Source: Przewalskia tangutica
Lineage: Eukaryota > Streptophyta > Magnoliopsida > Solanales > Solanaceae
NCBI GenBank assembly: GCA_029844215.1
Contig: CM056721.1
Coordinates: 134,011,254-134,075,253 of the forward strand
Length of the DNA: 64,000 nt
Reading direction: 5' to 3'
The notes beneath the pieces are model-generated. The model saw only the letters and a list, made by a program, of their open reading frames with translations, had not been told where the DNA came from and made no database searches. Both the position numbers and the translations under genes were made by a program. How positions within the stretch are numbered: the first letter of the stretch is position 1; every line of letters starts with the position of its first letter. Shown one piece after another: positions 33,268 to 44,353 of the stretch.

Positions 33268-36200
33268 TGTTACACCCCGAAAAATTCAAGAGGTTAAGTT
33301 AAGAACGTACGAATGAATATAATATTTGGATTTGGAAAGTTGGGTTGGCAAAAAGGTTGTGGGCAGATTTTCAGCCAACTTGGGAGCGGTATATCTCCTA
33401 GTGCCTTAGGAGTTTTGATGAGTTTTAAAAGACTAGTATGAAGGTTATTGAGTCTAGTTTCCAACGCAACAAACCACTCGTCGTTTGGACATCGGCAGGT
33501 TACGGGCGTTAGAAGTTACGTGCCGACGCAGAGACATGCTTCCCAAAGAGTGTCGCAGGAGGCACGCGCTACCGATATTTCCGAAAGTCCTTCGAGGTTG
33601 CAGCGCGCGCCGAATGCAGGAAATTCTCGAGTGAGCGCCATGGCAGCCGCGCGCCGCGCGGATTTTTGACGCCAGAAGGGGCGAAAACAGGGATATTTTG
33701 ATAAAGGCCTATGGGAGGTGACAAGTGTCCCTCCCATCTTTTGATCAAAGGAGGGTCTTATTTTAGGGCCAAGTCTTCAAGACTTGACCATTTTGCAAGC
33801 GGTTTCCCAAAGAAAATCCTCTTCTCTCTCTCAAATTGATGAACCCGGTGAGATTTTTGGAAGGGCTTCAAGAAGGAAAAGTGTTGCACGCTCGCAGAGG
33901 ACTCTTGTGAGTAATTTTGAAGTGAAGAAGATTTGAAAGAGGGCTTCTTGAGGTAAAATCTTTACCTTCGTAAATGAAGTTTTCAAGTATTAGTAGTTAA
34001 GAAATGAGCACGAGGTCATTATATTAAAGTTTGAAAAGATTTGGATCTTGTTGTCCTGTTGAAAAACGAAAAGGGGCATGTTAGCCACTCATGTTGTAAT
34101 CAATTCGGTTGTTAGCTAAAAATCGTTGCATGTTACAAATAGGGGGTTATGTAATTGGTTATGATTTAGATAACATGTTGGGATAACGAGTTGGGTTAAA
34201 AGGGAATGGAAAGGAAATTGATAATTGTTGGGATAATATAGCCGAATGTGGTTTGGAAATTATTGGATTGTTTTGTATTATTGTGGGGCAGAATTTTACG
34301 CATCCTGTGAAGACGTGTAATCCCCTTTTGGTTAGCTGAATTGTTGTGCCTTAAATGCGGCGTTTGGTTATTGAATTCGGACCTTGAAAAGGTGGAAAAG
34401 TAAGTAGAAACAAAGGAAGTGCTGTCCAATTTTCCCGTAGAACAAGGGACGTTTCATTAGAATATACTACGTTGAAGCTAGAAGCTAATAGACGTATTAT
34501 GGTCATTATAGGTTGACATCTACGGACGATATATTGGACTTGGCAAGTGGATTAAACAAAAGAGGTATGTAGAACTCTTCCTATCTCTTGAGCATGAGTA
34601 GTTATAATTGTATGGTACGGTAGACGTACGTGATTTAAATGAAGTGAAGTCATTTGATATATTTGACTTGTTTTAAGGATGTCTAGTTGGTTGAGTTAGA
34701 GAATTAACTCACGTGTCCTTAAGGAAGAGTTATAAGAATGGTTTATCCTAATAAGGTAGACAAGGATTTCTTGACATGATCAAGTATAGAATACTAGATT
34801 CGGGAAGTATTGATTCTTGAACTATTCTAAAGATAAGAAACTTGTTTTCTAAGTTAAGATTTTTGAAGTATTTTTGAAAGTAGTGTAACTTGAATTGAAG
34901 TACAAGCCTCTTGGTTATAGAGAGAGCAAAATGATCTAAGACATAAAGAGTTATAACGGCTTTATGGGAAGTTAGTTATGACGGCTTTATGGGAGGATAA
35001 GGATGTCTTGGTTCGAAAGCATAAAGTTAGTATAACGGCTTTATGGGAAGTTGGTTATAATAACTTTATGGAAGCTTAAAGAAATAGTTTTTCTCGTATA
35101 AGGTAAGCCTAAATAAAAGAATGGATACTAAGGAAGGCAATTCGATTTAAAGGCATCAATTGCTTAAAGTTTAAAATGAGGGTCACTTGAGTTAGAAGCC
35201 GAAGCATATTTCTAATAGTATAGTGACTTGTTTGAAATGTAGATAAGCCTGGATACTACGGGTGTTAGTATCTTGGGGTCTTATGTGGAAAAGGGATCTT
35301 GGAAAGAATAGAAGTACATAGTACTTTGGGTTGAATTTCCGACTTGTTAAGTGATATGAAGGTTTAAGGTTGATGAATGAGATCCATTCTGTTTGATAAT
35401 AGAAGCCTAAAGAAGTTAAGAACTTACTTGGACGCATCGGTGATGGAGGATTCCACGTATGCTTCCATTGCCTTCTATGAGTCTACGACGCATCGACAAT
35501 GATGTGGGATTCCACGTATGCTTCTGGTCATAGTATGAGTTTACGGACGCATCGAAGCGGTGATGTGGGATTCCACGGGTATGCTTCCCGGGTCATAGTA
35601 TGAGTTTACCTGAACGTACCGACAGTGATGTGGGATTCCACGGGTATGCTTCCCTGGTCAGAGTAGGAGTTTACCCGACGCATCGGTGATGTGGGATTCC
35701 ACGTATGCTTCCATAGTCTTAGTATGGGTTTACCGACATACCGGTGATGTGGGATTCCACGGCATGCATCGTGGACATGCTTGCGATGAGGGATTCCGAG
35801 GCATGTAGTTTGAGGGGTAAAAGTATAAATGAGGGGTACAACCCCAAGACGTTATACCACCTTCTTCAGGGTAAGAGTATAAATGAGGGGTAAACCCCCA
35901 AGACGTTATACCACCTGTTTCGTGGATTTGCTACCCACGATGCGAGGGACACCTCATGAAGTCATGTACCCGAGATTAGGGATTCCATGGGCATGATATA
36001 GATACATGTAAGTATTGTGTATGTGTACGCCGACAGTGAGGTAGGATGCCACGGGCGCGTCACATGGTTGTATTTAGTTTTATGGCTGTCGGCAGTGATG
36101 GGGGATTCCACGGGCAGAGGATATAGGTATATACGTGTTGTATGTGTGTACGCCGACAGTGAGGTAGGATACCACGAGCGCGTCACATGGTTAGATTTGG

Positions 36201-36931
36201 CGACGCCGACGGTGAGACGGATGCCACGCGCGTCACGAGTTAGATTTTACACTGGCGGTCGGTGATGGGGAATCCCACGCGCGCTTGGATATTTGAGGCT
36301 GGTGTGTTCATAGCCCCGTGTGACTACTGCTCATATGTTGAAACAGTTGTATAAGGTAAACCGACTTTTATTGCTTCCACTTCAAGAAGCACGATTATCG
36401 TTAATTTGGTTATCATATATGTCTTCAGCTGTATCTTTTTGACTATTATGATTTAAATTACAGTACTTTCAGTTTTGCATACTTGGTACATGTTTTGTAC
36501 TGACCTCCTTCGGGGGGCTGCGTTCATGCCGCATGTTGAGGTACATAGCTTGTGGATCCGCACTCCTAGGATCACGGTTCAGTTCTCAGAAAGCTCCATT
36601 TTCTCCGGAGGCTTTGTCTTTGGTATGGTTCCCTGAAGTGGTTGACTTTTGTACATTCAGGGGTATGGCAGGGCCCTGTCCTGTCACAGATGTTATGTAA
36701 ACTCTTAGAGGTCTGTAGTCATATCTTGTGGGTCGCTTTTAAAAAAAAAAAAAAAAAAATTGAGGTAACTGCTGTTGAATTTGTTTATATCCAGGGAGGT
36801 AGCCTTATCGGCTGACCTATTATTTATTTCATAGTTTAAGTTTATGTATGTTCCGTTGTTTATCTCTGAGGTAAACCTGTAAGGGTGCCCAGGTAGGGCA
36901 CCAGTCGCGGGCCCGGGGTCGGGTCGTGACA
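33268..36931 (+). repeat. Element C 5' LTR (3664 bp)
   Basis: Starts TGTTACACCCCG and ends GGGTCGGGTCGTGACA. It pairs with 38740-42439. AT-rich parts (for example 34030-35330) are almost identical between copies, while GC-rich parts (33490-33700, 35430-35770, 36030-36290) differ by many small changes. No coding sequence. Confidence 0.95.
35431..35770 (+). repeat. ~62-bp tandem array in the C 5' LTR, six units
   Basis: Units share GATGTGGGATTCCACGGGTA followed by TGCTTCC, GGTCATAGTATGAGTTTA and GACGTACCGACAGT or a variant. It is followed by a two-copy unit (35815-35930, GAGTATAAATGAGGGGTA...) and a four-copy GCCGACAGTGAGGTAGGAT unit (36028-36290). Confidence 0.85.
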
Positions 36932-36935
36932 AAAG

Positions 36936-36947
36936 TGGTATCAGAGC
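36936..36947 (+). other. Primer-binding site of element C (initiator tRNA-Met)
   Basis: TGGTATCAGAGC lies four bases after the 5' LTR end, identical to the site of element A on the other strand. Confidence 0.9.
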
Positions 36948-37130
36948 AGTTAGTCCTCGGAAAGTGTCTACAGACCGTGTCTAGTAGAGTCTTGATTATT
37001 GATGTGTTGTGCACCACATCTATAATCAGGAGGCTGCAGGACATTTAGGATTTGTTTCCATTTTCTCTCTCTGAGATCGTGCAGAGCCGCCCTACTAGGT
37101 GAATCCTCTCGACTGCTCTATTGACGCTTA

Positions 37131-38380
37131 TGCCTCCACGGCGCGACTGGGGCCCGTAAGGCAAGGCAAAGCAGCAAGAGTTGTTAGTGGTACACGAGGA
37201 TTTCTAGGAATCAGGCCCAGATCATGCCTGAGGTTATGGGGGGATCGGCGAGATCAGCCATGCGGCAGATTAGAAGGCCGAGAGCGGTGACATCGAGGTT
37301 CCTGCACGAGCCTCATTCCCACACCGGGTGAATATAGAGATTACGGAGAGCAGATCCGGTTATTGACTAGCATTGTGGCAGGGAAACACCGACAGGAGCC
37401 AGTAGCTAACCCTAGAGCCGACAGTTTGAGGATTCGGGACTTTCTGAGTTGTAATCCACCCGAGTTCTATGGTTCGAGGTCTGAGGAGGACCCTCAGGAG
37501 TTCATTCGGCAGGTGCAGTGGACTATTCAGGTGCTCAGGGCCTCGGAGACGGACTCCGTTGTGTTAGCTTTTTACCGGTTACGCGATATTGTGTTGAACT
37601 GGTTTGAGTCGTGGGTGTTGTCTAGAGGTATGGGTGCTCCTCCACCGTTTGAGTGAGTTCACGGATCCTTCCTCGATCACTTTTTGCCTCACGAGACGGC
37701 GAGAGCCCGCTGATAGGTTCTTGGCGTTAAGCGAATGGAGAACCATCGAGAGTACAACACGAATTTGACTCATTGGCGGTACGCACCCACTATTGTGGCG
37801 GATATGGCGGACGAGTTCACCGTATGTGACGGGACTAGACCGATATATGGTTACGCGTATGCGGGAGTGGCTCTTCAGCCATGTATGGATATTGCCAGGA
37901 TGCAGGCATATGCACAGGGGATTGAGGATAGGGAGAGAGGAGCCATCTGTTGATCCGGCCCAAGAGGCGGGGCAGCAGAGTTTCAGGATCGTTTTCGAGG
38001 CGGACAGCCTCAGCAACATGTTAGGACTACATTTCAGCTGACGCAGAGTGCTCCTTCTCGGCCTTCTGGCGGGTGGTTTGACCGCCGGGGATATTCGAGA
38101 GCGGTCGTGGCTCGGCCGCTGGTTCAGATATGCAGGGGATAGTAGCTGCGGAGGCCACCTTTGCCTCGGTGTGGTTCTTGTGGTAGAGCTCATTTTGGGA
38201 ATGTCGGACTAGTCGACAACTTGTTATGCTGCGGCAGCGGGGCCCGTTTAGCGGCTGTCCAGGCGAGTGTGGCAGTGGAGTATCACGATCATCGGGTCGA
38301 TTCGGGTTCTTCGCCTTCGGCTAGGCGGGATGCTCATGCACCGACAGGCAGAGTCGTGGTAGCGATTCCCAAGTTTTAGC
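37131..38380 (+). pseudogene. Element C gag, broken
   Basis: A start-like MPPRRDWGP at 37130 stops early. The main capsid part lies at 37363-37656, with NPPEFYGSRSEEDPQEFIRQ, a run of IQVLRASETDSVVLAFYRL and the conserved NWFESW. After a frame change near 37660 the second half (37735-37950) carries REYNTNLTHWRYAPTIVADM and QPCMDIARMQAYAQGIEDRE. Another shift leads to a zinc-knuckle remnant CGSCGRAHFG near 38165-38250. At least three frame breaks are present. Gag proteins of this type package the element's RNA; here the gene is not usable as read. Confidence 0.75.
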
Positions 38381-38739
38381 GGTCCTTTTACCCGCCTATG
38401 CGATTTCAGGTATATTTTTGATCCTTTAGAGACTTGTATGACATGATAAAGTCGTTATATGTTTAAGTGTCATGAACGGATTATATTGAGACTATGTATG
38501 TATGCTAGAAGTAGGTGGAAAGTACGATAAGAGAAGCATTTTAGGCCTTGAATGGGGGGTAATTAGTGTTGGTGCACCCTTGGGATCTGTTTTCTTGGTT
38601 GACAATGATGGATGGGTATGCGAGTGCGATATCTTAGGGTCATCGTGGCATAATAAAGTTCCATTGAGTGTAAGTACGGGAAGTATTAGATTGACTCCAA
38701 AAGAACATTCGGGGACGAATGTTTCTAAGGGGGGAAAAA
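38381..38739 (+). other. Element C 3' internal remnant and polypurine tract
   Basis: No pol sequence is found. Gag is followed almost directly by the 3' end, where AAGAACATTCGGGGACGAAT and then AAGGGGGGAAAAA (38727-38739, the polypurine tract) precede the LTR start. The same ACGAATGTTTCTAAGGG arrangement occurs in element A on the other strand. The deletion therefore removed all of pol but kept the replication signals. Confidence 0.8.
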
Positions 38740-41700
38740 TGTTACACCCCGAAAAATTCAAGAGGTTAAGTTAAGAACGTACGAATGAATATAAGATTTG
38801 GATTTGGAAAGTTGGGTTGGCAAAAAGGTTGTGGGCAGATTTTCAGCCAACTTGGGAGCGGTATATCTCCTAGTGCCTTAGGAGTTTTGATGAGTTTTAA
38901 AAGACTAGTATGAAGGTTATTGAGTCTAGTTTCCAACGCAACAAACCACTCGTCGTTTGGACATCGGGGTAGGTTCTGGGCGTTAGAAGTTACGTGGGTC
39001 GACGCAGGACATGCTTCCAGCGTCGCAGGCCATGGCGCGATATTTCCGAAAGTCCTCTGAGGTTGCAGGGCCGCGGCGCCGGAATGCAGGAAATTCTCAG
39101 AAGTGGAGCCATGTGGCCGTGTGGCGCGGCGCCAAGGCGGGATTTTTGACGTGGTAAGGGGCGAAAATCAGGGGATATTTTGATAAAAGGCCTATGGGAG
39201 GGTGACAAGTGTCCCTCCCATCTTTTGATCAAAGGAGGGTCTTATTTTAGGGCCAAGTCTTCAAGACTTGACCATTTTGCAAGGGTTTCCCCAAAGAAAA
39301 ATCCCTCTTTCTCTCTCAAATTGATGAACCCCGGTGAGATTTTTGGAAGGGCTTCAAGAAGGAAAAGTGTTGGCACGCTCGTAGAGGACTCTTGTGAGTA
39401 ATTTTAAAGTGAAGAAGATTTCGGAAAGAGGGCTTCTTGAGGTAAAATCTTTACCTTCTTGTGTAAATGAAGTTTTCAAGTATTAGTAGTTAAGAAATGA
39501 GCCTGAGGCTGTTATATTAAAGTTTGAAAAGATTTGGATCTTGTTGTCCTGTTGAAAAATGAAAAGGGGCATGTTAGCCACTCATGTTGTAATCAATTCG
39601 GTTGTTAGCTAAAAATCGTTGCATGTTACAAATAGGGGGTTATGTAATTGGTTATGATTTAGATAACATGTTGGGATAACGAGTTGGGTTAAAAGGGAAT
39701 GGAAAGGAAATTGATAATTGTTGGGATAATATAGCCGAATGTGGTTTGGAAATTATTGGATTGTTTTGTATTATTGTGGGGCAGAATTTTACGCGTCCTG
39801 TGAAGGCGTGTAATCCCCTTTTGGTTAGCTGAATTGTTGTGTCTTAAATGCGGCGTTTGGTTATTGAATTCGGACCTTGAAAAAGGTGGAAAAGTAAGTA
39901 GAAACAAAGGAAGTCTTTGTCGATTTTCCGTAGAACAAGGGACTTTTCATTAGAATATACTACGTTGAAGCTAGAAGCTAATAGACGTATTATGGTCATT
40001 ATAGGTTGACATCTACGGACGGCATATTGGACTTGGCAAGTGGATTAAACAAAAGAGGTATGTAGAACTCTTCCTATCTCTTGAGCATGAGTAGTTATAA
40101 CTGTATGGTACGGTAGACGTACGTGATTTAAATGAAGTGAAGTCATTTGATATATTTGACTTGTTTTAAGGATGTCTAGTTGGTTGAATTAGAGAATTAA
40201 CTCACGTGTCCTTAAGAAAGAGTTATAAGAATGGTTTATCCTAATAAGGTAGACAATGATTTCTTGACATGATCAAGTATAGAATACTAGATTCGGGAAG
40301 TATTGATTCTTGAACTATTCTAAAGATAAGAAACTTGTTTTCTAAGTTAAGATTTTTGAAGTATTTTTGAAAGTAGTGTAACTTGAATTGAAGTACAAGC
40401 CTCTTGGTTATAGAGAGAGCAAAGTGGTCTAAGACATAAAGAGTTATAACGATTTTATGGGAAGTTAGTTATGACGGCTTTATGGGAGGATAATGATGTC
40501 TTGGTTCGAAAGCATAAAGTTAGTATAACGGCTTTATGGGAAGTTGGTTATAATAACTTTATGGAAGCTTAAAGAAATGGTTTTTCTCGTATAAGGTAAG
40601 CCTAAATAAAAGAATGGATACTAAGAAAGGCAATTCGATTTAAAGGCATCAATTGCTTAAAGTTTAAAATGAGGGTCACTTGAGTTAGAAGCCGAAGCAT
40701 ATTTCTAATAGTATAGTGACTTGTTTGAAATGTAGATAAGCCTGGATACTACGGGTGTTAGTATCTTGGGGTCTTATGTGGAAAAGGGATCTTGGAAAGA
40801 ATAGAAGTACATAGTACTTTGGGTTGAATTTCCCCGGACTTGTTAAGTGATATGAACAGTGCCTTAAGGTTGATGAATGAGATCCATTCTGTTTGATAAT
40901 AGAAGCCTAAAGAAGTTAAGAACTTACTTGGACGTACCGTCAGTGATGGAGGATTCCACGGGTATGCTTCCATTGCCTTCTTATGAGTCTACCGGGACGT
41001 CGCAGCGATGATGTGGGATTCCGGGTATGCTTCCTGGTCATAGTATGAGTTTACACGACGCATCGAAGCGGTGATGTGGGATTCCACGGGTATGCTTCCC
41101 TGGTCATAGTATGAGTTTACCTGGACGTACCGACAGTGATGTGGGATTCCACGGGTATGCTTCCCTGGTCATAGTATGAGTTTACCTGGACGTACCGACA
41201 GTGATGTGGGATTCCACGGGTATGCTTCCATAGTCTTAGTATAGGTTTACCGGGACATACTTCCAGTGATGTGGGATTCCACGGGTATGTACCGTGGACA
41301 TGCTTGCGATGAGGGATTCCGAGGCATGTAGTTTGAGGGGTAAGAGTATAAATGAGGGGTACAACCCCAAGACGTTATACCACCTTCTTCAGGGTAAGAG
41401 TATAAATGAGGGGTAAACCCCCAAGACGTTATACCACCTGTTTGGTGGATTTGCTACCCACGATGCGAGGGACACCTCATGAAGTCATGTACCCGAGATG
41501 AGGGATTCCACGGGCATGATATAGATACATGTAAGTATTGTGTATGTGTACGCCAAGCGGTGAGGTAGGATGCCACGCGTCACGTGGTTGTATTTACTTT
41601 TATGGGTCGGCGTGTGACGGGATTCCACGGGCAGGATATAGGTATATACGTGTTGTATGTGTGCACGCCGGTGAGGTAGGATACCACGAGCGTACATGGT

Positions 41701-42439
41701 TAGATTTGTGTACGCACGACAAGCGGTGAGGCGGATGCCACGCGCGTCACGAGTTAGATTTTACACCTGGCGGTCGGCGATGATGGGAATCCACGCGCTT
41801 GGATATTTGAGGGCTGGTGTTCATAGCCCTGGTGTGACTACGGTTCATATGTTGAAACAGGCTGTATAAGGTAAAACTGACTTTTATTACTTCCACTTCA
41901 GTAAGGCACAGTGTACTGTTAATTTGGTTATCATATATGTCTTCAGCTGTATCTTTTTTACTATTATGATTTAAATTACGATTTTCAGCTTTGCATACTT
42001 GGTACATATTTTGTCTTGACCTCGCCGAGGCTGCGTTATGCCGAGGTGAGGTACATAGCTTATGGATCCGCACTCCTAGGATCACGGTTCAGTTCTCAGA
42101 AAGCTCCATTTTCTCCGGAGGATTTGTCTTTGGTATGGTTCCCTGAAGTGGTTGACTTTTGTCATTCAGGGGTATGGCAGGGCCCTGTCCCGTCACAGAT
42201 GTTATGTAAACTCTTAGAGGTCTGTAGTCATATCTTGTGGGTCGCTTTAAAAAAAAAATAAAAAAAATTGAGGTAACTGCTGTTGGATTTGTTTATATCC
42301 AGGGAGGTAGCCTTATCGGCTGACCTATTATTTATTTCATAGTTTAAGTTTATGTATGTTCCGTTGTTTATCTCTGAGGTAAACCTGTAAGGGTGCCCAG
42401 GTAGGGCACCAGTCGCGGGCCCGGGGTCGGGTCGTGACA
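38740..42439 (+). repeat. Element C 3' LTR (3700 bp)
   Basis: Pairs with the 5' LTR and ends GTCGGGTCGTGACA before CAAAC. Its six-unit array lies at about 40930-41295 and is more regular than the one in the 5' LTR. The patch at 42010-42050 (CTTGACCTCGCCGAGGCTGC) differs from TGACCTCCTTCGGGGGGCTG, which is shared by the 5' LTR and by the solo LTR at 12939, so the 3' copy is the odd one out. Confidence 0.95.
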
Positions 42440-42444
42440 CAAAC

Positions 42445-42942
42445 CTTTGCTCTATCCCTGAGTGAGAAGGGAAAGAGCCTCAACCGGATGACGTCATCAG
42501 TAACACCATTATATTTGAACGTTGCACACAATTCCAAGAAATTTGCAATGTGCATATGTGGGTCTTCAGATGGTAACCCTCCAAATTGAACTGTATGCTG
42601 CACCATGCTCAGGATCGCAGGCTTTATTTCAAAATTGTTCGCTCTTATTGCTGGGAGTCTTATGCATGTTTGTGCTCCATTCACTCTTGGTAGCACATAG
42701 TCTCACAGACTCTTTTCTGCCTGGACCTGAACTCTTTCCTCTTCATCATTCTGCAACCCTGGGGGTATTCCTTGGTTGGGTTGGTGATCACCTATCTCTT
42801 CATTCATCTCATTATTATTCTGTCGATCCCTCATGGCTATTAAGTCCAAGATTCTTTTGTTTCGCCGGTTCTGCTTGCAAGTCTTCTCGATCTTAGGGTT
42901 GAAGGGAACAAGTGTATATACTCCCCTTATTCTTCGCATAAA
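42445..42942 (-). pseudogene. Element D gag N terminus
   Basis: The minus strand starts about 130 bases after the primer site, with a basic segment (KIEKTCKQNRRNKRILDLIA) and an acidic linker. A TGA follows at about 42700, in a spot (KSL-stop-DYVLP) where an R is expected. Then come LPAIRANNFEIKPAILSMVQ, FGGLPSEDPHMHIANFLELC and RLRLFPFSLRDRAKV, the standard Athila capsid start. The frame is cut by element C at KVW. Together with 31604-33262 it forms one gag-protease gene. Confidence 0.85.
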
Positions 42943-43071
42943 CTAAATACCTGAAATAGATCAAAATCAACAAACGGATCACGGCGCACGGTTCCACAAA
43001 TAAAATAAAATAAAATAAAAGCCAATTAGAAATTAAGAATAAATAGATTGATATTGATTGAACTACGCCAA

Positions 43072-43089
43072 TCCCCGACAACGACGCCA
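43072..43089 (-). other. Primer-binding site of element D (tRNA-Asp type)
   Basis: The minus strand reads TGGCGTCGTTGTCGGGGA six bases after the LTR end, matching the primer site used by Athila-lineage elements. Confidence 0.85.
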
Positions 43090-43095
43090 AAAACT

Positions 43096-44353
43096 TGTTA
43101 GCGATTTATCCACTCATTTAACGCAAGTGCACATATCGGGACAAGTAATATAGTCTGGGTAAGACCGAATATCGTCCTCAGGGATTAATGTTCAATTACC
43201 AATTTCTATCATATGGTATCTATTTGGTGATCGATATTTTGATGCTTGTTTATATCTATGACTACTAAATAATTATAAAAGTCAACTAAATTACTTTACT
43301 TAAATCAGATATGGTGAAAATAGGGCTTCCAATCTCCTCAACTATCCGTTCGCTTTAATCTTTAATGCAATGATAAATGTTCTTCTTCTATATTGAGATA
43401 GCAGGTTAACTAAGCCGTTTTATATTTCGGATAGGATATATAAACACTCAACCACAATGCAGAACCCTTCTATCTTTCGATGATAAGATTTACCACAAAG
43501 GAGGATTAAGAACAATAACCTATTAAACTACACACAAGTATCGGGGTACTTTCGTCCACGATTTTAACCTATAGTTATTCAACTATAGCATATTCACAAT
43601 CTTCCATTTCGGATCTCGATTAGAAATCATATATGTGATGATAATTAGTGATCAATTAATTACCAAGCAATCAAAGCAATTATTGAATAAATCTCAACTA
43701 TATAAAAGAAGAAACCAAAACTATGCATTAAATCATAAAACGAAGTTCAAGTGATTCGAATGGAAAGCCATAATTAAAGTTTAGCTCTTAGCCATAAACA
43801 TGCTAAGAACTAAAAGATTATCCAACATAAACTGAAAAATAAATAAAGTAAGAAAAAGAATACTCAAGAAAAAGTCTCCAATCTTGAAGCTTTCAAGAAC
43901 TATGCGTTGTGTAGAGTTAGGGATTGTGGAACCCTTCAAAAATCTGCCCTAAGACCTTTTTATATCCTCCAAAAATGTTCCCAACTTTTCCCTCTTGGTC
44001 TTGGCCCATTCCCATTCGGATTTGGCTGAAAACCCGCGTCGGCGCCACGACCTTGAGACCGGCGCCGTGGTGCCGAAACTCCTGCGGTATCCCGATTTGG
44101 CCGTGGCCCGCCGCTCTGATGAGCAGGTGCCACGGCGCGCATACACTTTGCTCGGGGTGTCAGCTTTTCGTCTCTTTGTGCTCCGGAACCTCTCTTTTTG
44201 CCCTCTTTTTGCTTCTTTTCGCCAATATGTCATTTTAAACCACCGTGACTCAAAAGAAAGAAAATATATCCTAACATGACACATATTTGTACAAAAATGG
44301 GCCAAAGACTAACTAAAAATGACTCAAAAGGTGTATATAAAATACGCCTAACA
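43096..44353 (-). repeat. Element D 5' LTR (1258 bp)
   Basis: On the minus strand it begins TGTTAGGCGTATTTTATATA and ends CGCTAACA, so the ends form a six-base inverted repeat TGTTAG/CTAACA. The right boundary is inferred from this match and the primer site; the partner LTR is missing, so the target duplication cannot be checked. Confidence 0.75.
43956..43964 (-). promoter_or_regulatory. Candidate TATA box in the element D LTR
   Basis: The minus strand reads TATAAAAAG about 390 bp into the LTR, a plausible start for element transcription about 30 bases downstream. Confidence 0.4.

Larger units (their letters stand above)
33268..42439 (+). mobile_element. Element C: non-autonomous gypsy element with 3.7-kb LTRs and gag only (9.2 kb)
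   Basis: A complete insertion: 5' LTR 33268-36931, internal region 36932-38739, 3' LTR 38740-42439, flanked by CAAAC on both sides. The 1.8-kb internal part has a primer site, a broken gag with zinc knuckle and a purine tract. It contains no protease, RT or integrase. LTRs make up about 80 percent of the element, as in large retrotransposon derivatives. Its gag and leader resemble those of Tekay-type elements, and a solo LTR of a related family lies at 9656-13347. Confidence 0.9.
31429..44353 (-). mobile_element. Element D: Athila-like Ty3/gypsy retrotransposon, truncated, split by element C
   Basis: Read on the minus strand it has a 5' LTR (43096-44353), a tRNA-Asp-type primer site, gag and the start of protease. 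It then stops at about 31429 against element A. RT, RNase H, integrase and the 3' LTR are absent. Element C sits inside gag (33268-42439) with a CAAAC target duplication. The gag zinc knuckle, the DLGASINLLP protease motif and the primer site TGGCGTCGTTGTCGGGGA are Athila hallmarks. Premature stops show it is dead. Confidence 0.85.

Noticed and set aside
35431..36290. Regular repeats that at first look like a CRISPR array
   Set aside because: Tandem units without unique spacers, inside a plant LTR, and repeated in the partner LTR; not CRISPR.
37579..38193. A 204-codon minus-strand ORF
   Set aside because: Antisense shadow of element C gag, no domain.
43949..44305. Overlapping ORFs on both strands rich in arginine
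   Set aside because: They lie inside the element D LTR in a GC-rich patch; overlapping frames with no domain.
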